This document shows, in pieces, positions 36,429-44,288 of a stretch of 64,000 bases of DNA (the stretch's first letter is position 1; the number at the start of each line of letters is the position of its first letter). The notes under the pieces were generated by a model. That model saw only the letters and a list, made by a program, of their open reading frames with translations. It made no database searches and was not told the origin of the DNA. The position numbers and the translations under genes are program-made. This DNA is from Stigmatella ashevillena (lineage in GTDB: Bacteria > Myxococcota > Myxococcia > Myxococcales > Myxococcaceae), in assembly GCF_028368975.1 (NCBI RefSeq), contig NZ_JAQNDM010000002.1, positions 7,062,425-7,126,424 of the forward strand, in the 5' to 3' direction.

Positions 36429-37148
36429 ATGTCTTCCTCCCGTTTCCTGCCCTTGCTCCTGGCCCTCTTCGTCGCGGGCATTGCCCAGGCCCAGGCTCCC
36501 ACGGAGCCCACCCCCGCGCTCACCCCGCTCTATCCCCTCTGGGAGAACACAGGCTTGCTGCTCCCGCACCGGGGGCTGTATGTGGGCTCCAGCCAGGCGG
36601 AGCTGGGCCTGTTCGATGTGGCGCAGGTGGGGGTCCATCCGCTGTTCTTTGTCTTCCGGACCCTCAATGCCCACGCGAAGGTGCGCCTGCTGGCGGACGA
36701 GCGGCTCTCGGTGGCGGCCCATGCGGAGGTGCTGGTCTTCCTTCCCGGCGCGGGCGAGGCCTTCGTGTCGAGCAACTATGTCTCTCGCCTGGATACCAGC
36801 GACTCCTTGCTCACGGTCATCCCCGTGGGGGCCACGGCGTCGTATGCCCTCACCCCGTGGCTCTACCTGCACGGCACCGCGACGGTGATGGGCATGTTGG
36901 ACCATGGGCCTTTCGAGAACCGCGCCGTGCTGGGCACCACCGGGGTGGCGGAGGTGCTCGCGCTCCAGCACCACTCGGTGTCCTTGCACTTGGGGGAGGC
37001 GGGGTTCTGGAACCACGACTTCGCCAGCCTGGGCGGCTCCTACCGCTACCGGCGGAGCTGGTTCGAGCTGAAGCTGGGCTACTTCTACCGCTTCATGCAA
37101 GACGGACGTCAGGGCAGCCCACTGCTGGCGTTGGGGGCCTACCTGTGA
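36429..37148 (+). CDS. Outer-membrane-type secreted protein of unknown function
   Basis: A 239-residue protein with a signal peptide ending IAQAQA. The mature part alternates aromatic and small residues in strand-like segments such as RSWFELKLGYFYRFMQ and ends LALGAYL. This points to an outer-membrane barrel of eight to ten strands. I recognise no family. A GTG three bases upstream of the ATG is an equal alternative start. Its stop codon overlaps the GTG start of the next gene (GTGA), so the two are translationally coupled. Confidence 0.7.
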   Translation: MSSSRFLPLLLALFVAGIAQAQAPTEPTPALTPLYPLWENTGLLLPHRGLYVGSSQAELGLFDVAQVGVHPLFFVFRTLNAHAKVRLLADERLSVAAHAEVLVFLPGAGEAFVSSNYVSRLDTSDSLLTVIPVGATASYALTPWLYLHGTATVMGMLDHGPFENRAVLGTTGVAEVLALQHHSVSLHLGEAGFWNHDFASLGGSYRYRRSWFELKLGYFYRFMQDGRQGSPLLALGAYL

Positions 37149-38659
37149 GGCGCCTCCTGCCCGTGCTGGCCTTGTGGGTGCTCGCCGCCCCCTCCTGTGA
37201 CTGGGAACATTACGCGCTGATGAACAGCATCCCCGCCCGGGGAGACCCGGACCGGAACCCCGTGGTGCACGTGTACCTGGGACTGGATGGGCTTGGGCAC
37301 ACGGCGGTGGTGAAGGCCCGCGAGCGGGGCGCCTTCCAGGACTGGAACCTCGCGCGCTTCATCCCGATGTTCCCCGCAACGAGTGATGCGAGCTGGTCGC
37401 GCATCCTCCATGCCGAGCGGTTCTCGGGGTACGAGTACGGCCATTACGATCCCATCAAGGACAAGGTCTACAACAAGGCCCTGGGCGGGATGCTCGTGCA
37501 CCTGGTTCCGCCGCTGGAGGGCGTCTCCTTCATGGTGCCGGACTACGCCCTGACGCCCTCGTATTACGACGCGTTCGACTACCACGCGACGGCTTACCTC
37601 GACGCGCTGTGGAGCTATGACCGGCCGGTGTATGGCTATTACCGAGGGCTCGACAACCTCTTCGTGGCGCTGGCCGGGCGCAGCCAGACCCAGGAGAACT
37701 TCTTCGCTTACGTGCTGGAGGCAGACGTCATCGGCCACATCCGCTCCGTGGACGATGTAACCGAGGCGCTCGTGTCCTTGAGCCAGCGAATCGACGCCTT
37801 CAAGCGCAACCATCCCGAACGCACCTTCGTCTTCACCCTCTTCGGAGACCACGGGATGGATGGCGTGAAGAAGCCCCTCGAGAACGTCGTGGACTTCCGG
37901 GAGCAGCTCGAGGCCGCGGGTGTGGTCTCCGTGGACTCGTTCCGCGACGCGGACAAGGAGCCCGGGCCCGCGTCGGTCACCATTCTTCATACCCGCACCA
38001 CCTATGTGGCCCTGCACGTCCGTCCGGAGAAGCTGGATGAGGTGGCACGTCGGGCCTCCACCTGTGCCGCGGCGGACCTCGTCTTCGCGCGGGGGCAGCC
38101 TCCCTCGCCGGATTACCCCGAGGGGCTTGTCTGGGTGAATGCCTGGCGCGAGGGCACCCGCGTGGCGAGCTTTGGCTACGAGGCCGCCACGGACCAGTAC
38201 TGGCTCCCGGCGGACGGAGACTGGGCGGGGTTGGACTTGCCTGTCTCCTTCGCGCCCGGCGCGAGCCATGGGGTGTTCAGCGATGAGGCCCTCTTCGCCC
38301 TGAGCGTGGAGCGCACCTATCCCGACTTCTTCTTCCGGGCGAGGACGGCGTTCGAGCCCATCAGCGTGGAGTTCCCCGCGGATGCGGTGGTGTCCTTCCG
38401 GCCCACGTTCATGTCGGTGGGCTTCAAGGCGCCCATCAACAGTCTGAACGAGACGGGGACGGCAGGCAGCCACGGGGCGATGGATGCGCTGGGCAGCGTG
38501 GCCGCCCTGGTCTCCGAGGAGCGCGAGCTGCCCGCTGCCGTGCGCTCGGACACCCTGCTGGAGCTCTTCCCCCGGCTGGCCGGGCACCTGCGAGAGCGGG
38601 GGGTGACCTTGATGCCGGGCGCGCAGGGCGCGGAGCTGGACTACGGCGCGCTCCCCTGA
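37145..38659 (+). CDS. Phosphodiesterase/nucleotide pyrophosphatase-type lipoprotein
   Basis: A 504-residue protein starting with GTG at 37145, coupled to the upstream gene. The leader MRRLLPVLALWVLAAPSC has a lipoprotein cleavage site at Cys18. The alkaline-phosphatase-superfamily metal ligands are visible in order: Asp in GLDGLGHT with Thr as probable nucleophile, Asp and His in EADVIGHI, Asp-His in FGDHGMD and a late His in GASHGVF. The order matches type I phosphodiesterase/nucleotide pyrophosphatases. It should act outside the cytoplasm on a phosphodiester. The substrate is unknown. Confidence 0.82.
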   Translation: MRRLLPVLALWVLAAPSCDWEHYALMNSIPARGDPDRNPVVHVYLGLDGLGHTAVVKARERGAFQDWNLARFIPMFPATSDASWSRILHAERFSGYEYGHYDPIKDKVYNKALGGMLVHLVPPLEGVSFMVPDYALTPSYYDAFDYHATAYLDALWSYDRPVYGYYRGLDNLFVALAGRSQTQENFFAYVLEADVIGHIRSVDDVTEALVSLSQRIDAFKRNHPERTFVFTLFGDHGMDGVKKPLENVVDFREQLEAAGVVSVDSFRDADKEPGPASVTILHTRTTYVALHVRPEKLDEVARRASTCAAADLVFARGQPPSPDYPEGLVWVNAWREGTRVASFGYEAATDQYWLPADGDWAGLDLPVSFAPGASHGVFSDEALFALSVERTYPDFFFRARTAFEPISVEFPADAVVSFRPTFMSVGFKAPINSLNETGTAGSHGAMDALGSVAALVSEERELPAAVRSDTLLELFPRLAGHLRERGVTLMPGAQGAELDYGALP

Positions 38660-39336
38660 CGGTCCGTCCGGCGGCGCCTCGCCAGGAAGAGGGTATGGCG
38701 TGTGCCCCGGCCCGGCCCCGCACGGCTCGAATGGAGTTCAGCCGTGAAGCCCGCCTGCTGGAGCCTGCGGGTGAAGCGCTCATCGGGGCCCGCGCTCCAC
38801 ACGGCCAGCACGCCCCCTGGCTTCAGGGCCGCATGGGCCGCGGCGAGCCCCGCACTGTCATAGAGGCCCGCGTTGGAAGGCTGGGTGAGGCCCGAGGGGC
38901 CGTTGTCCACGTCGAGCAGAATGGCGTTCCAGGGGCCCGCGCCGCGCATCACCCGCTTCACATCCGCGGTTTCGACGCGCACGCGCCCATCCTGGAGAGG
39001 CTCGCCGGCCAGGGAGGCCAGGGGCCCCCGGTTCCACGCGACGATCGCCTCGGCCAGCTCGGCGACGACCACCTGGGCATCCCCTCCCAGGACATCCAGC
39101 GTGGCCCGCAGCGTGTAGCCCAGCCCCAGTCCTCCCACGAGCACCCGGGCGCCGGGCGTGGCGCGCAGGCCCTCGCACCCCAGCCGTGCCAGTGTCTCCT
39201 CGGAGCCGTGAACGCGCGAGGACATGAGCTCCTGGCCGTTCACCCGGATGACGAACGTTCCATCGCGGTGGTGCAGCACGAATTCACCCTTGCCGCCGGG
39301 CACGGGCGCGCGTGCGAGGACCTCCCAAGGCTTCAT
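38641..39336 (-). CDS. Spermidine synthase-like methyltransferase-fold protein
   Basis: A 231-residue protein with the Rossmann core of spermidine synthases: VLVGGLGLGYTLRATLD, then ELAEAIVAWNRG, then DVDNGPSGL. The last is the place where true enzymes carry the proton-accepting Asp pair, and here one Asp becomes Asn. The N-terminal tetramerisation strands are reduced. It may therefore act on another substrate, or be a polyamine synthase relative. The start overlaps the stop of the AraC-type regulator by ATGA, so the two are translationally coupled. The 3' end overlaps the convergent phosphodiesterase gene by 19 bases. Confidence 0.75.
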   Translation of the reverse strand: MKPWEVLARAPVPGGKGEFVLHHRDGTFVIRVNGQELMSSRVHGSEETLARLGCEGLRATPGARVLVGGLGLGYTLRATLDVLGGDAQVVVAELAEAIVAWNRGPLASLAGEPLQDGRVRVETADVKRVMRGAGPWNAILLDVDNGPSGLTQPSNAGLYDSAGLAAAHAALKPGGVLAVWSAGPDERFTRRLQQAGFTAELHSSRAGPGRGTRHTLFLARRRRTDRQGSAP

Positions 39337-40235
39337 GGGGGCAGGGTATATCCGGTGGTGGCGTTGCGTCTCCAGGCCGCTGGGGTGATGCCGTGAAGAC
39401 GGCGGAACAGGCGGATGAAGTGCGTCACATCCGCGTAGCCCACCCGCTCGGCGATGATGTCCACGCGCTCATCCGTGCCCCGGAGGCGCCGCCGGGCCTC
39501 GGCCATCCGGTACTCGAGAATCCACTCGCCCACCGTGCTCCCCGTCTCCCGGCGCACGGTGCTGGCCACGTGGGGACTGGTGCGATGGAGCGCCCGTGCC
39601 ACGCTGGCGAGTGACAGCGGCTGGAGGCAGTTCGCCTCGATATAGGTGAGCGCTTGGCGGACGAGGCTCAGGCCGGGGGGCTCGGGGACGGCGGCTGGAG
39701 TGGCAATCCGCTCCAACTCGACGAGGATCAACCGCAAGAGCGCCGCCCCGGCCTCCTCGTGGCCTCGCTCGCCTTGGAGCAGCTCCTGCTCGATGAGCCG
39801 CAGCCACCGCTCCAGGCGTCTGCGCTGGGCGGTGGAAGGCTTCAACACGGGGTGGCATCCACTCCGGACGCGAAGCAGCGGGCCAAGCTTCAGCCCGCGC
39901 TCGTGGCCCCAGCCCTCCTCGGACGGAAAGGCTTCGGGGTGGAAGGCGAGCGTCCATCCCTCGGCGTCCTGGAAATGCGCGGGGCCATGAGGGTCCCCCG
40001 GAGGAATGAGGTGCACATCCCCGGCCCTGAGCACTTGATCTCCCGCATGCTTCACCCGGGATTGTCCACGGGTCAGGAGGATGATGACCGCATAGGCATG
40101 GGTGCGAGGCTGCTTGCAGGCAGGGCCCGGGTGGGGCGCGGAGCCATAGCGGCGGCTGACCCAGACAGGGAGCTGGTGTTGCAGAAACCGCTCCAGGGAC
40201 GGCGGGGGTGAGGGCTCCTGCGGGGAGGAAGGCAT
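39333..40235 (-). CDS. AraC family transcriptional regulator
   Basis: A 300-residue protein. The N-terminal half is a cupin-like sensing domain (RTHAYAVIILLTRGQS, AGDVHLIPPGDPHGP). The C-terminal 100 residues have two helix-turn-helix motifs (LSLASVARALHRTSPHVAS and DIIAERVGYADVTHFIRLFRRLHGITPAAWR). It binds DNA and probably responds to a small molecule. An ATG at 40235 is chosen over one 12 codons upstream. Its gene is coupled to the spermidine-synthase-like gene, which it may control along with itself. Confidence 0.9.
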   Translation of the reverse strand: MPSSPQEPSPPPSLERFLQHQLPVWVSRRYGSAPHPGPACKQPRTHAYAVIILLTRGQSRVKHAGDQVLRAGDVHLIPPGDPHGPAHFQDAEGWTLAFHPEAFPSEEGWGHERGLKLGPLLRVRSGCHPVLKPSTAQRRRLERWLRLIEQELLQGERGHEEAGAALLRLILVELERIATPAAVPEPPGLSLVRQALTYIEANCLQPLSLASVARALHRTSPHVASTVRRETGSTVGEWILEYRMAEARRRLRGTDERVDIIAERVGYADVTHFIRLFRRLHGITPAAWRRNATTGYTLPP

Positions 40236-40366
40236 GGCCCTGCTCGTAACTGCACAGCGTCCTCGTCTCAAGGGAGGCTTTCGGCTCCGGACCAGGTGAT
40301 TTCTTGTCTGGAAAAAAGTAAAGATTTGAATTGCATGAATTCATGTCGGCGGCAGGTACGGCTGAC

Positions 40367-40372
40367 AGGAGG
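40367..40372 (+). promoter_or_regulatory. Strong ribosome binding site deciding a GTG start
   Basis: AGGAGG seven bases before the GTG at 40380. It shows that the large repeat lipoprotein starts there, not at the upstream in-frame ATGs. Confidence 0.75.
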
Positions 40373-40379
40373 TTTCATC

Positions 40380-42842
40380 GTGACGTTGTCCCTCTCGCCC
40401 TCTCAAGCGTTCCCTCACGCGCACACGCGGTGGCGGTCCCTGGTGGTGTGTACGGCGGTGCTGAGCACACTGACCGCTTGTGGCCCCGCGGAGTCCAGCG
40501 CACCGCCGGCGAAGTCCCTCTCCCGCGGAGCCGTCCCCTTCGATGCGCGCCAGCAGGTGAGCGCCCTGGGCACCCCGGCCCAGGTCTCACCTGAGATTCC
40601 CTTGAACGTCGCGGCCACGGCGGAGTGGTTCAATGAGGGCACCGTCGTCACTGCGGGCAACGGTCTCTACTTGGCGATCTGGAGTGAATACTCCCAAGTC
40701 GGGTACTCTCCTCCAGACATCGTAGGGGTGCGGATCAGGGCCTCGGACGGCGCCGTGCTGGATGCCTCGCCCATCCACATTGCCTCCACGCAGGTGGACT
40801 ACGCGCCGGCCGTGGCGTTTGACGGCACCCACTTCCTGGTCGTGTGGCAAGACACCTCGTACATCCCCACCATCCGAGGGGCCCGTGTGAGGGCCTCGGA
40901 TGGCGTGGTGCTCGACGCCTCTCCTCCGCGTTACAGCGCCAACACGAACCAGTTTCCCTATTTCAACCCAGCGGTGGCATTCGATGGGACGAACTATCTG
41001 GTGGTCTGGTCCGGCGTCTTCGAGCACGCGGGCTCCATCATCACGGGACTTCAGGGGCGCCGGATCCGGCCCTCGGATGGGTTGCCCATCGAGTCCGCCC
41101 CCTTCTTCATCGCCTCAGACAACATCTATCCTGTTCCCAAGGTGGCCTACGGCGATGGCCACTACTGGGTGACCTGGACGAACGGGCCCGTCAAGGGCGT
41201 GCGCATCAACACCTTGGGACAGGTGCTCGACACGTCCCCGCGCATCCTCACGGCCAGCGCGGCGGGCAAAGTCCAGGTCGCCTCGCAAGGAGGCAGCCTT
41301 CTGGTGGTCTGGACGGACAGCAACAACGCCCTGAGGGCGACCCGGATCAGGGCCCCGGACGGAGCCCGTCTCGGCCCTCCGGATATCCTCCTGGATGTGG
41401 CGGTCGACGCCTCCACCGCGTCCTCGTTCTCGGTCACCTTTGATGGCGTGGACTACCAGGTCGTCTGGCAGGCGGCGCGCAATGGCGTCCGGACGCTGCT
41501 CAACACGCGCGTGTCCGCCGCAGGTGCGGTGGCGCCGGGTTCCGAGGTCTCCCTCGCCGAGTTCCACCCCTCTGCCCCTTCGGACTGGGTGAGCGTTGCC
41601 GCGGCGGGGCCCGGTCGCTTTCTCGCCAGCTATTCGCAGTACGCGGCGGTGTCGGGCAACCGCCGCCCCCAGGCGAGGCGTGTGGAGCATGTCCGGGCGG
41701 CGCTCTCCCCGCTGCTCCCGGTGGGCCCATTGATGGCCCCGGGTGTTGTCGTCCAGCGCACGCCGGCGGTGGCCGCGGGCGATGGGCTCTACCTCGTGGT
41801 CTGGCAGGAGAACACCCCTTACGACCCTTCGCGCAACAGGATCCTCGCCCTCCGGGTGGATGCCTCGGCTGGCACGGTGCTCGATTCGTCGCCCTTGGTG
41901 TTGTCCCAGATCGGGGGACCGGGAACCCTCCAGTTTGATCCCGCGGTGGCCTTCGCGGGGGGGAATTTCCTCGTTGTCTGGACGGACATGGTGTCCGGCA
42001 ACCCCTTTGTCATCAGGGGGGTCCGGGTGAGGGCGTCGGATGGGGCGGTGCTCGAGACGCCTCAGCGGATTGGTGGGTTCTTCCCCCCTGCGGAAGATGC
42101 GACCCCCGCGGTCGCGTCGGACGGGACGCAGTTCTTGGTGGCCTGGACCGGCTGGGTGAGCGACGACGGCCCTCCGCAAAAGGGAATCCAGCTCACGCGG
42201 ATCAACGCCGCGGATGGCCAGCGCGTGGCGGGGTCCAACCGCCTCCTCGCCGTGGGAGGGGAGCGTCCGAAAGTGGCCTATGGAGACGGGCGCTTCTTCG
42301 TGGCGTGGCAGGTCAGCAACCAGGGGTACAACGCCTACTGGGCCCGCATCGACGCGGCCACGGGAGTGCCGATCGACGCCTCGCCCCAGGGGCTCGCGAC
42401 CTCCGTGGCGGACGAGAATCTTGTGGCGGTCACCTCCAGTGGAAGCCAGTTCTTCGTGGCGCTTCGGGTGGGCGCCGAGCGGGTGCGGGCGCTTCGGATC
42501 AACGGTGCGACGGGCCTGCTGCTCGACTCCCCGAGCCTCATCGTGGCGGAGTCGAGTGGCAGTGCTCCGGGGGTGACCTTCGATGGAAGCGACTACCGCG
42601 TCGCATGGGCGGGGCCTGTCTCGGGGGCGCGCGAGTTCTACAGCACGCGCGTTTCGCCCCAGGGGCAACTGGGCGTGGGCGAGGAGTACGGCTTCTCGTC
42701 CGGGGCGGCCCTCACCTGGACGGATGCCCCAGCCATCGCCGCGGCAGGGCCCGGCCGGTTCCTGGTGGCCTGGGCTCAGTCCGATCTCGGATCGAACAGC
42801 GTCCGGATCCGTCTGGTGAATGAGACGGCCCCGGTCCCCTGA
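40380..42842 (+). CDS. Large repeat lipoprotein (VWQD-type beta-propeller repeats)
   Basis: An 820-residue protein starting with GTG behind AGGAGG. The leader ends STLTACGPAESS, a lipobox. The rest is built from about twelve repeats of roughly 55 residues with the consensus pattern AVAFDGTxFLVVWxD, a linker, then RGxRVRASDGxVLDxSP. This resembles repeated secreted proteins of myxobacteria and would fold as tandem beta-propeller blades at the cell surface. Adhesion or ligand binding is inference. Some repeats have lost the terminal SDG motif, so copies are diverging. Its gene stands alone between an AraC regulator and virJ. Confidence 0.8.
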   Translation: MTLSLSPSQAFPHAHTRWRSLVVCTAVLSTLTACGPAESSAPPAKSLSRGAVPFDARQQVSALGTPAQVSPEIPLNVAATAEWFNEGTVVTAGNGLYLAIWSEYSQVGYSPPDIVGVRIRASDGAVLDASPIHIASTQVDYAPAVAFDGTHFLVVWQDTSYIPTIRGARVRASDGVVLDASPPRYSANTNQFPYFNPAVAFDGTNYLVVWSGVFEHAGSIITGLQGRRIRPSDGLPIESAPFFIASDNIYPVPKVAYGDGHYWVTWTNGPVKGVRINTLGQVLDTSPRILTASAAGKVQVASQGGSLLVVWTDSNNALRATRIRAPDGARLGPPDILLDVAVDASTASSFSVTFDGVDYQVVWQAARNGVRTLLNTRVSAAGAVAPGSEVSLAEFHPSAPSDWVSVAAAGPGRFLASYSQYAAVSGNRRPQARRVEHVRAALSPLLPVGPLMAPGVVVQRTPAVAAGDGLYLVVWQENTPYDPSRNRILALRVDASAGTVLDSSPLVLSQIGGPGTLQFDPAVAFAGGNFLVVWTDMVSGNPFVIRGVRVRASDGAVLETPQRIGGFFPPAEDATPAVASDGTQFLVAWTGWVSDDGPPQKGIQLTRINAADGQRVAGSNRLLAVGGERPKVAYGDGRFFVAWQVSNQGYNAYWARIDAATGVPIDASPQGLATSVADENLVAVTSSGSQFFVALRVGAERVRALRINGATGLLLDSPSLIVAESSGSAPGVTFDGSDYRVAWAGPVSGAREFYSTRVSPQGQLGVGEEYGFSSGAALTWTDAPAIAAAGPGRFLVAWAQSDLGSNSVRIRLVNETAPVP

Positions 42843-42872
42843 GCGGGATTCAATGGCACCGGGGACAGGAGT

Positions 42873-44288
42873 TCACGGATAAGGGGGCGGGCCGCCCTCA
42901 GGCGCCAGGGCACCGGTGATGGCCTGGGCCACCCGGGCATAGTCCCCATCGAAGTGGTGCCCTCCCTTGAGCATGACTGTTTTGGCTCCTGGCACCTTCA
43001 GCAGCAGCGGGCAAAGGCTCTCGGCGGCTTCCGCGTCCCCGTAAAGACAGAGCACGGGTTTTCCGCCGAGCGCCTCCACCTCGGGCAGCACGGCGGAGTC
43101 ATTGCCCCCGCCGCCGAGCAGGTCCGTGATGTGGACTTCGAATTCAGCCCCTTTTCCGGGGGCCACCAAGGCGACCAGGATGACCCGCTCTCGCAGCGCG
43201 GGGGAGAGCCGGGCAGCGATGGCGGGCAGCAGGTCGGCGCCCCGCGAGTAGCCTACGAGCACCACCTTCTGTTTGCCCCAGGTGGTCAGGTAGTGCGTGA
43301 GCGCCCGCTCCACATCGCGGGCCGTCTCTTCCGGGGTCCTCCGTTTCCAGAAATAGCGCAGCGAGTCCCAGCCAAGCACCGGCAGCCCTTGAGCGTTGAG
43401 GGCCTCCGCGAGGTGCTTGTCGATGCCCGCCCAGCCTCCATCGCCCGACAGAAGCAATGCGAGCGTGTCCGCTGGGCCGGGCGGAGTGGGAAGCTCGATG
43501 AGGGGCAAGCCACTCAAGGACTCCGTTTTCGCCAGGAGCGCGGCGGAAGGCGTGGGCGGTGGCCGTGGCTGGGAAAGGTCCTCATAGAGTTGCAGCAGGG
43601 TGCCGAGGCGGGCCTCTGGGGACCTGGTGCCTTCGGGCGGGGGGATGACCTGGGCCCCCTGCGTCTGCTGGGTGAAGGCGCGAGCCTCGGCGAGCTCCTG
43701 GTCTCCTCCCTGTCCGTCCACCACCAGTCGCCAGGGGGCGTTGAGGGCAGGCACGGGCTTCACGCGCTCCAGGAGGCCTCTCCGGGTGCGCGCGCGGACC
43801 AGACCATTGCCTCGACAGAGCGGGAGGGTGAGTGGCAGCTCTGCGTCAAAGCCCAGGGTCACCACGCCCCGGAAGGTATTCTCAGGGGATTGGGCCAGCG
43901 CCGCGTAGGCGAGCCCCGCGCCGCCCTGGGTGCCAATGAGCACGGGGTGGAGGTACTCGGGCAGGCCGAGCTCTTTCTGGGCGAACTGGCTGAGCGCCTC
44001 CAGATCTCCGGCGGGATAGGCGCAGCGCTGCCCCTGCGCCAGACGCTTCAGGAACACGGCGGTGTGGACGCTCAGCACGAGCGCGCCCTGCGAGGCCAGT
44101 GCCTCGGGCAGAGCGGCGGACGCGTCCGGCCCGGTGAGCAGCAACGCCACGCTGCGGGGAGCTCCGGAAGGCCGAAGGACTTCGACGCGGCCAAAGCGGC
44201 CAAAGGTGAGCGAAGATTTCTCCGTGGCCCCAGAGGGGAAGGCCCCCAGTGCGAGCACCAGCGACAGGGCAAGCAAGAAGGTTTTCAT
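42873..44288 (-). CDS. VirJ/AcvB family exported hydrolase
   Basis: A 471-residue protein with a signal peptide ending GAFPSGA. The C-terminal alpha/beta hydrolase domain has LLLSGDGGWAGIDKHLAE, the nucleophile elbow VGYSRGADLLP and a late His in GGHHFDGDYA, all matching AcvB/VirJ. The N-terminal 230 residues form a second related domain, as in AcvB. In Agrobacterium and Rhizobium, AcvB hydrolyses lysyl-phosphatidylglycerol in the periplasm and is encoded with the MprF homologue LpiA. Here the gene overlaps mprF by four bases, so the same pairing is expected. Confidence 0.9.
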   Translation of the reverse strand: MKTFLLALSLVLALGAFPSGATEKSSLTFGRFGRVEVLRPSGAPRSVALLLTGPDASAALPEALASQGALVLSVHTAVFLKRLAQGQRCAYPAGDLEALSQFAQKELGLPEYLHPVLIGTQGGAGLAYAALAQSPENTFRGVVTLGFDAELPLTLPLCRGNGLVRARTRRGLLERVKPVPALNAPWRLVVDGQGGDQELAEARAFTQQTQGAQVIPPPEGTRSPEARLGTLLQLYEDLSQPRPPPTPSAALLAKTESLSGLPLIELPTPPGPADTLALLLSGDGGWAGIDKHLAEALNAQGLPVLGWDSLRYFWKRRTPEETARDVERALTHYLTTWGKQKVVLVGYSRGADLLPAIAARLSPALRERVILVALVAPGKGAEFEVHITDLLGGGGNDSAVLPEVEALGGKPVLCLYGDAEAAESLCPLLLKVPGAKTVMLKGGHHFDGDYARVAQAITGALAPEGGPPPYP

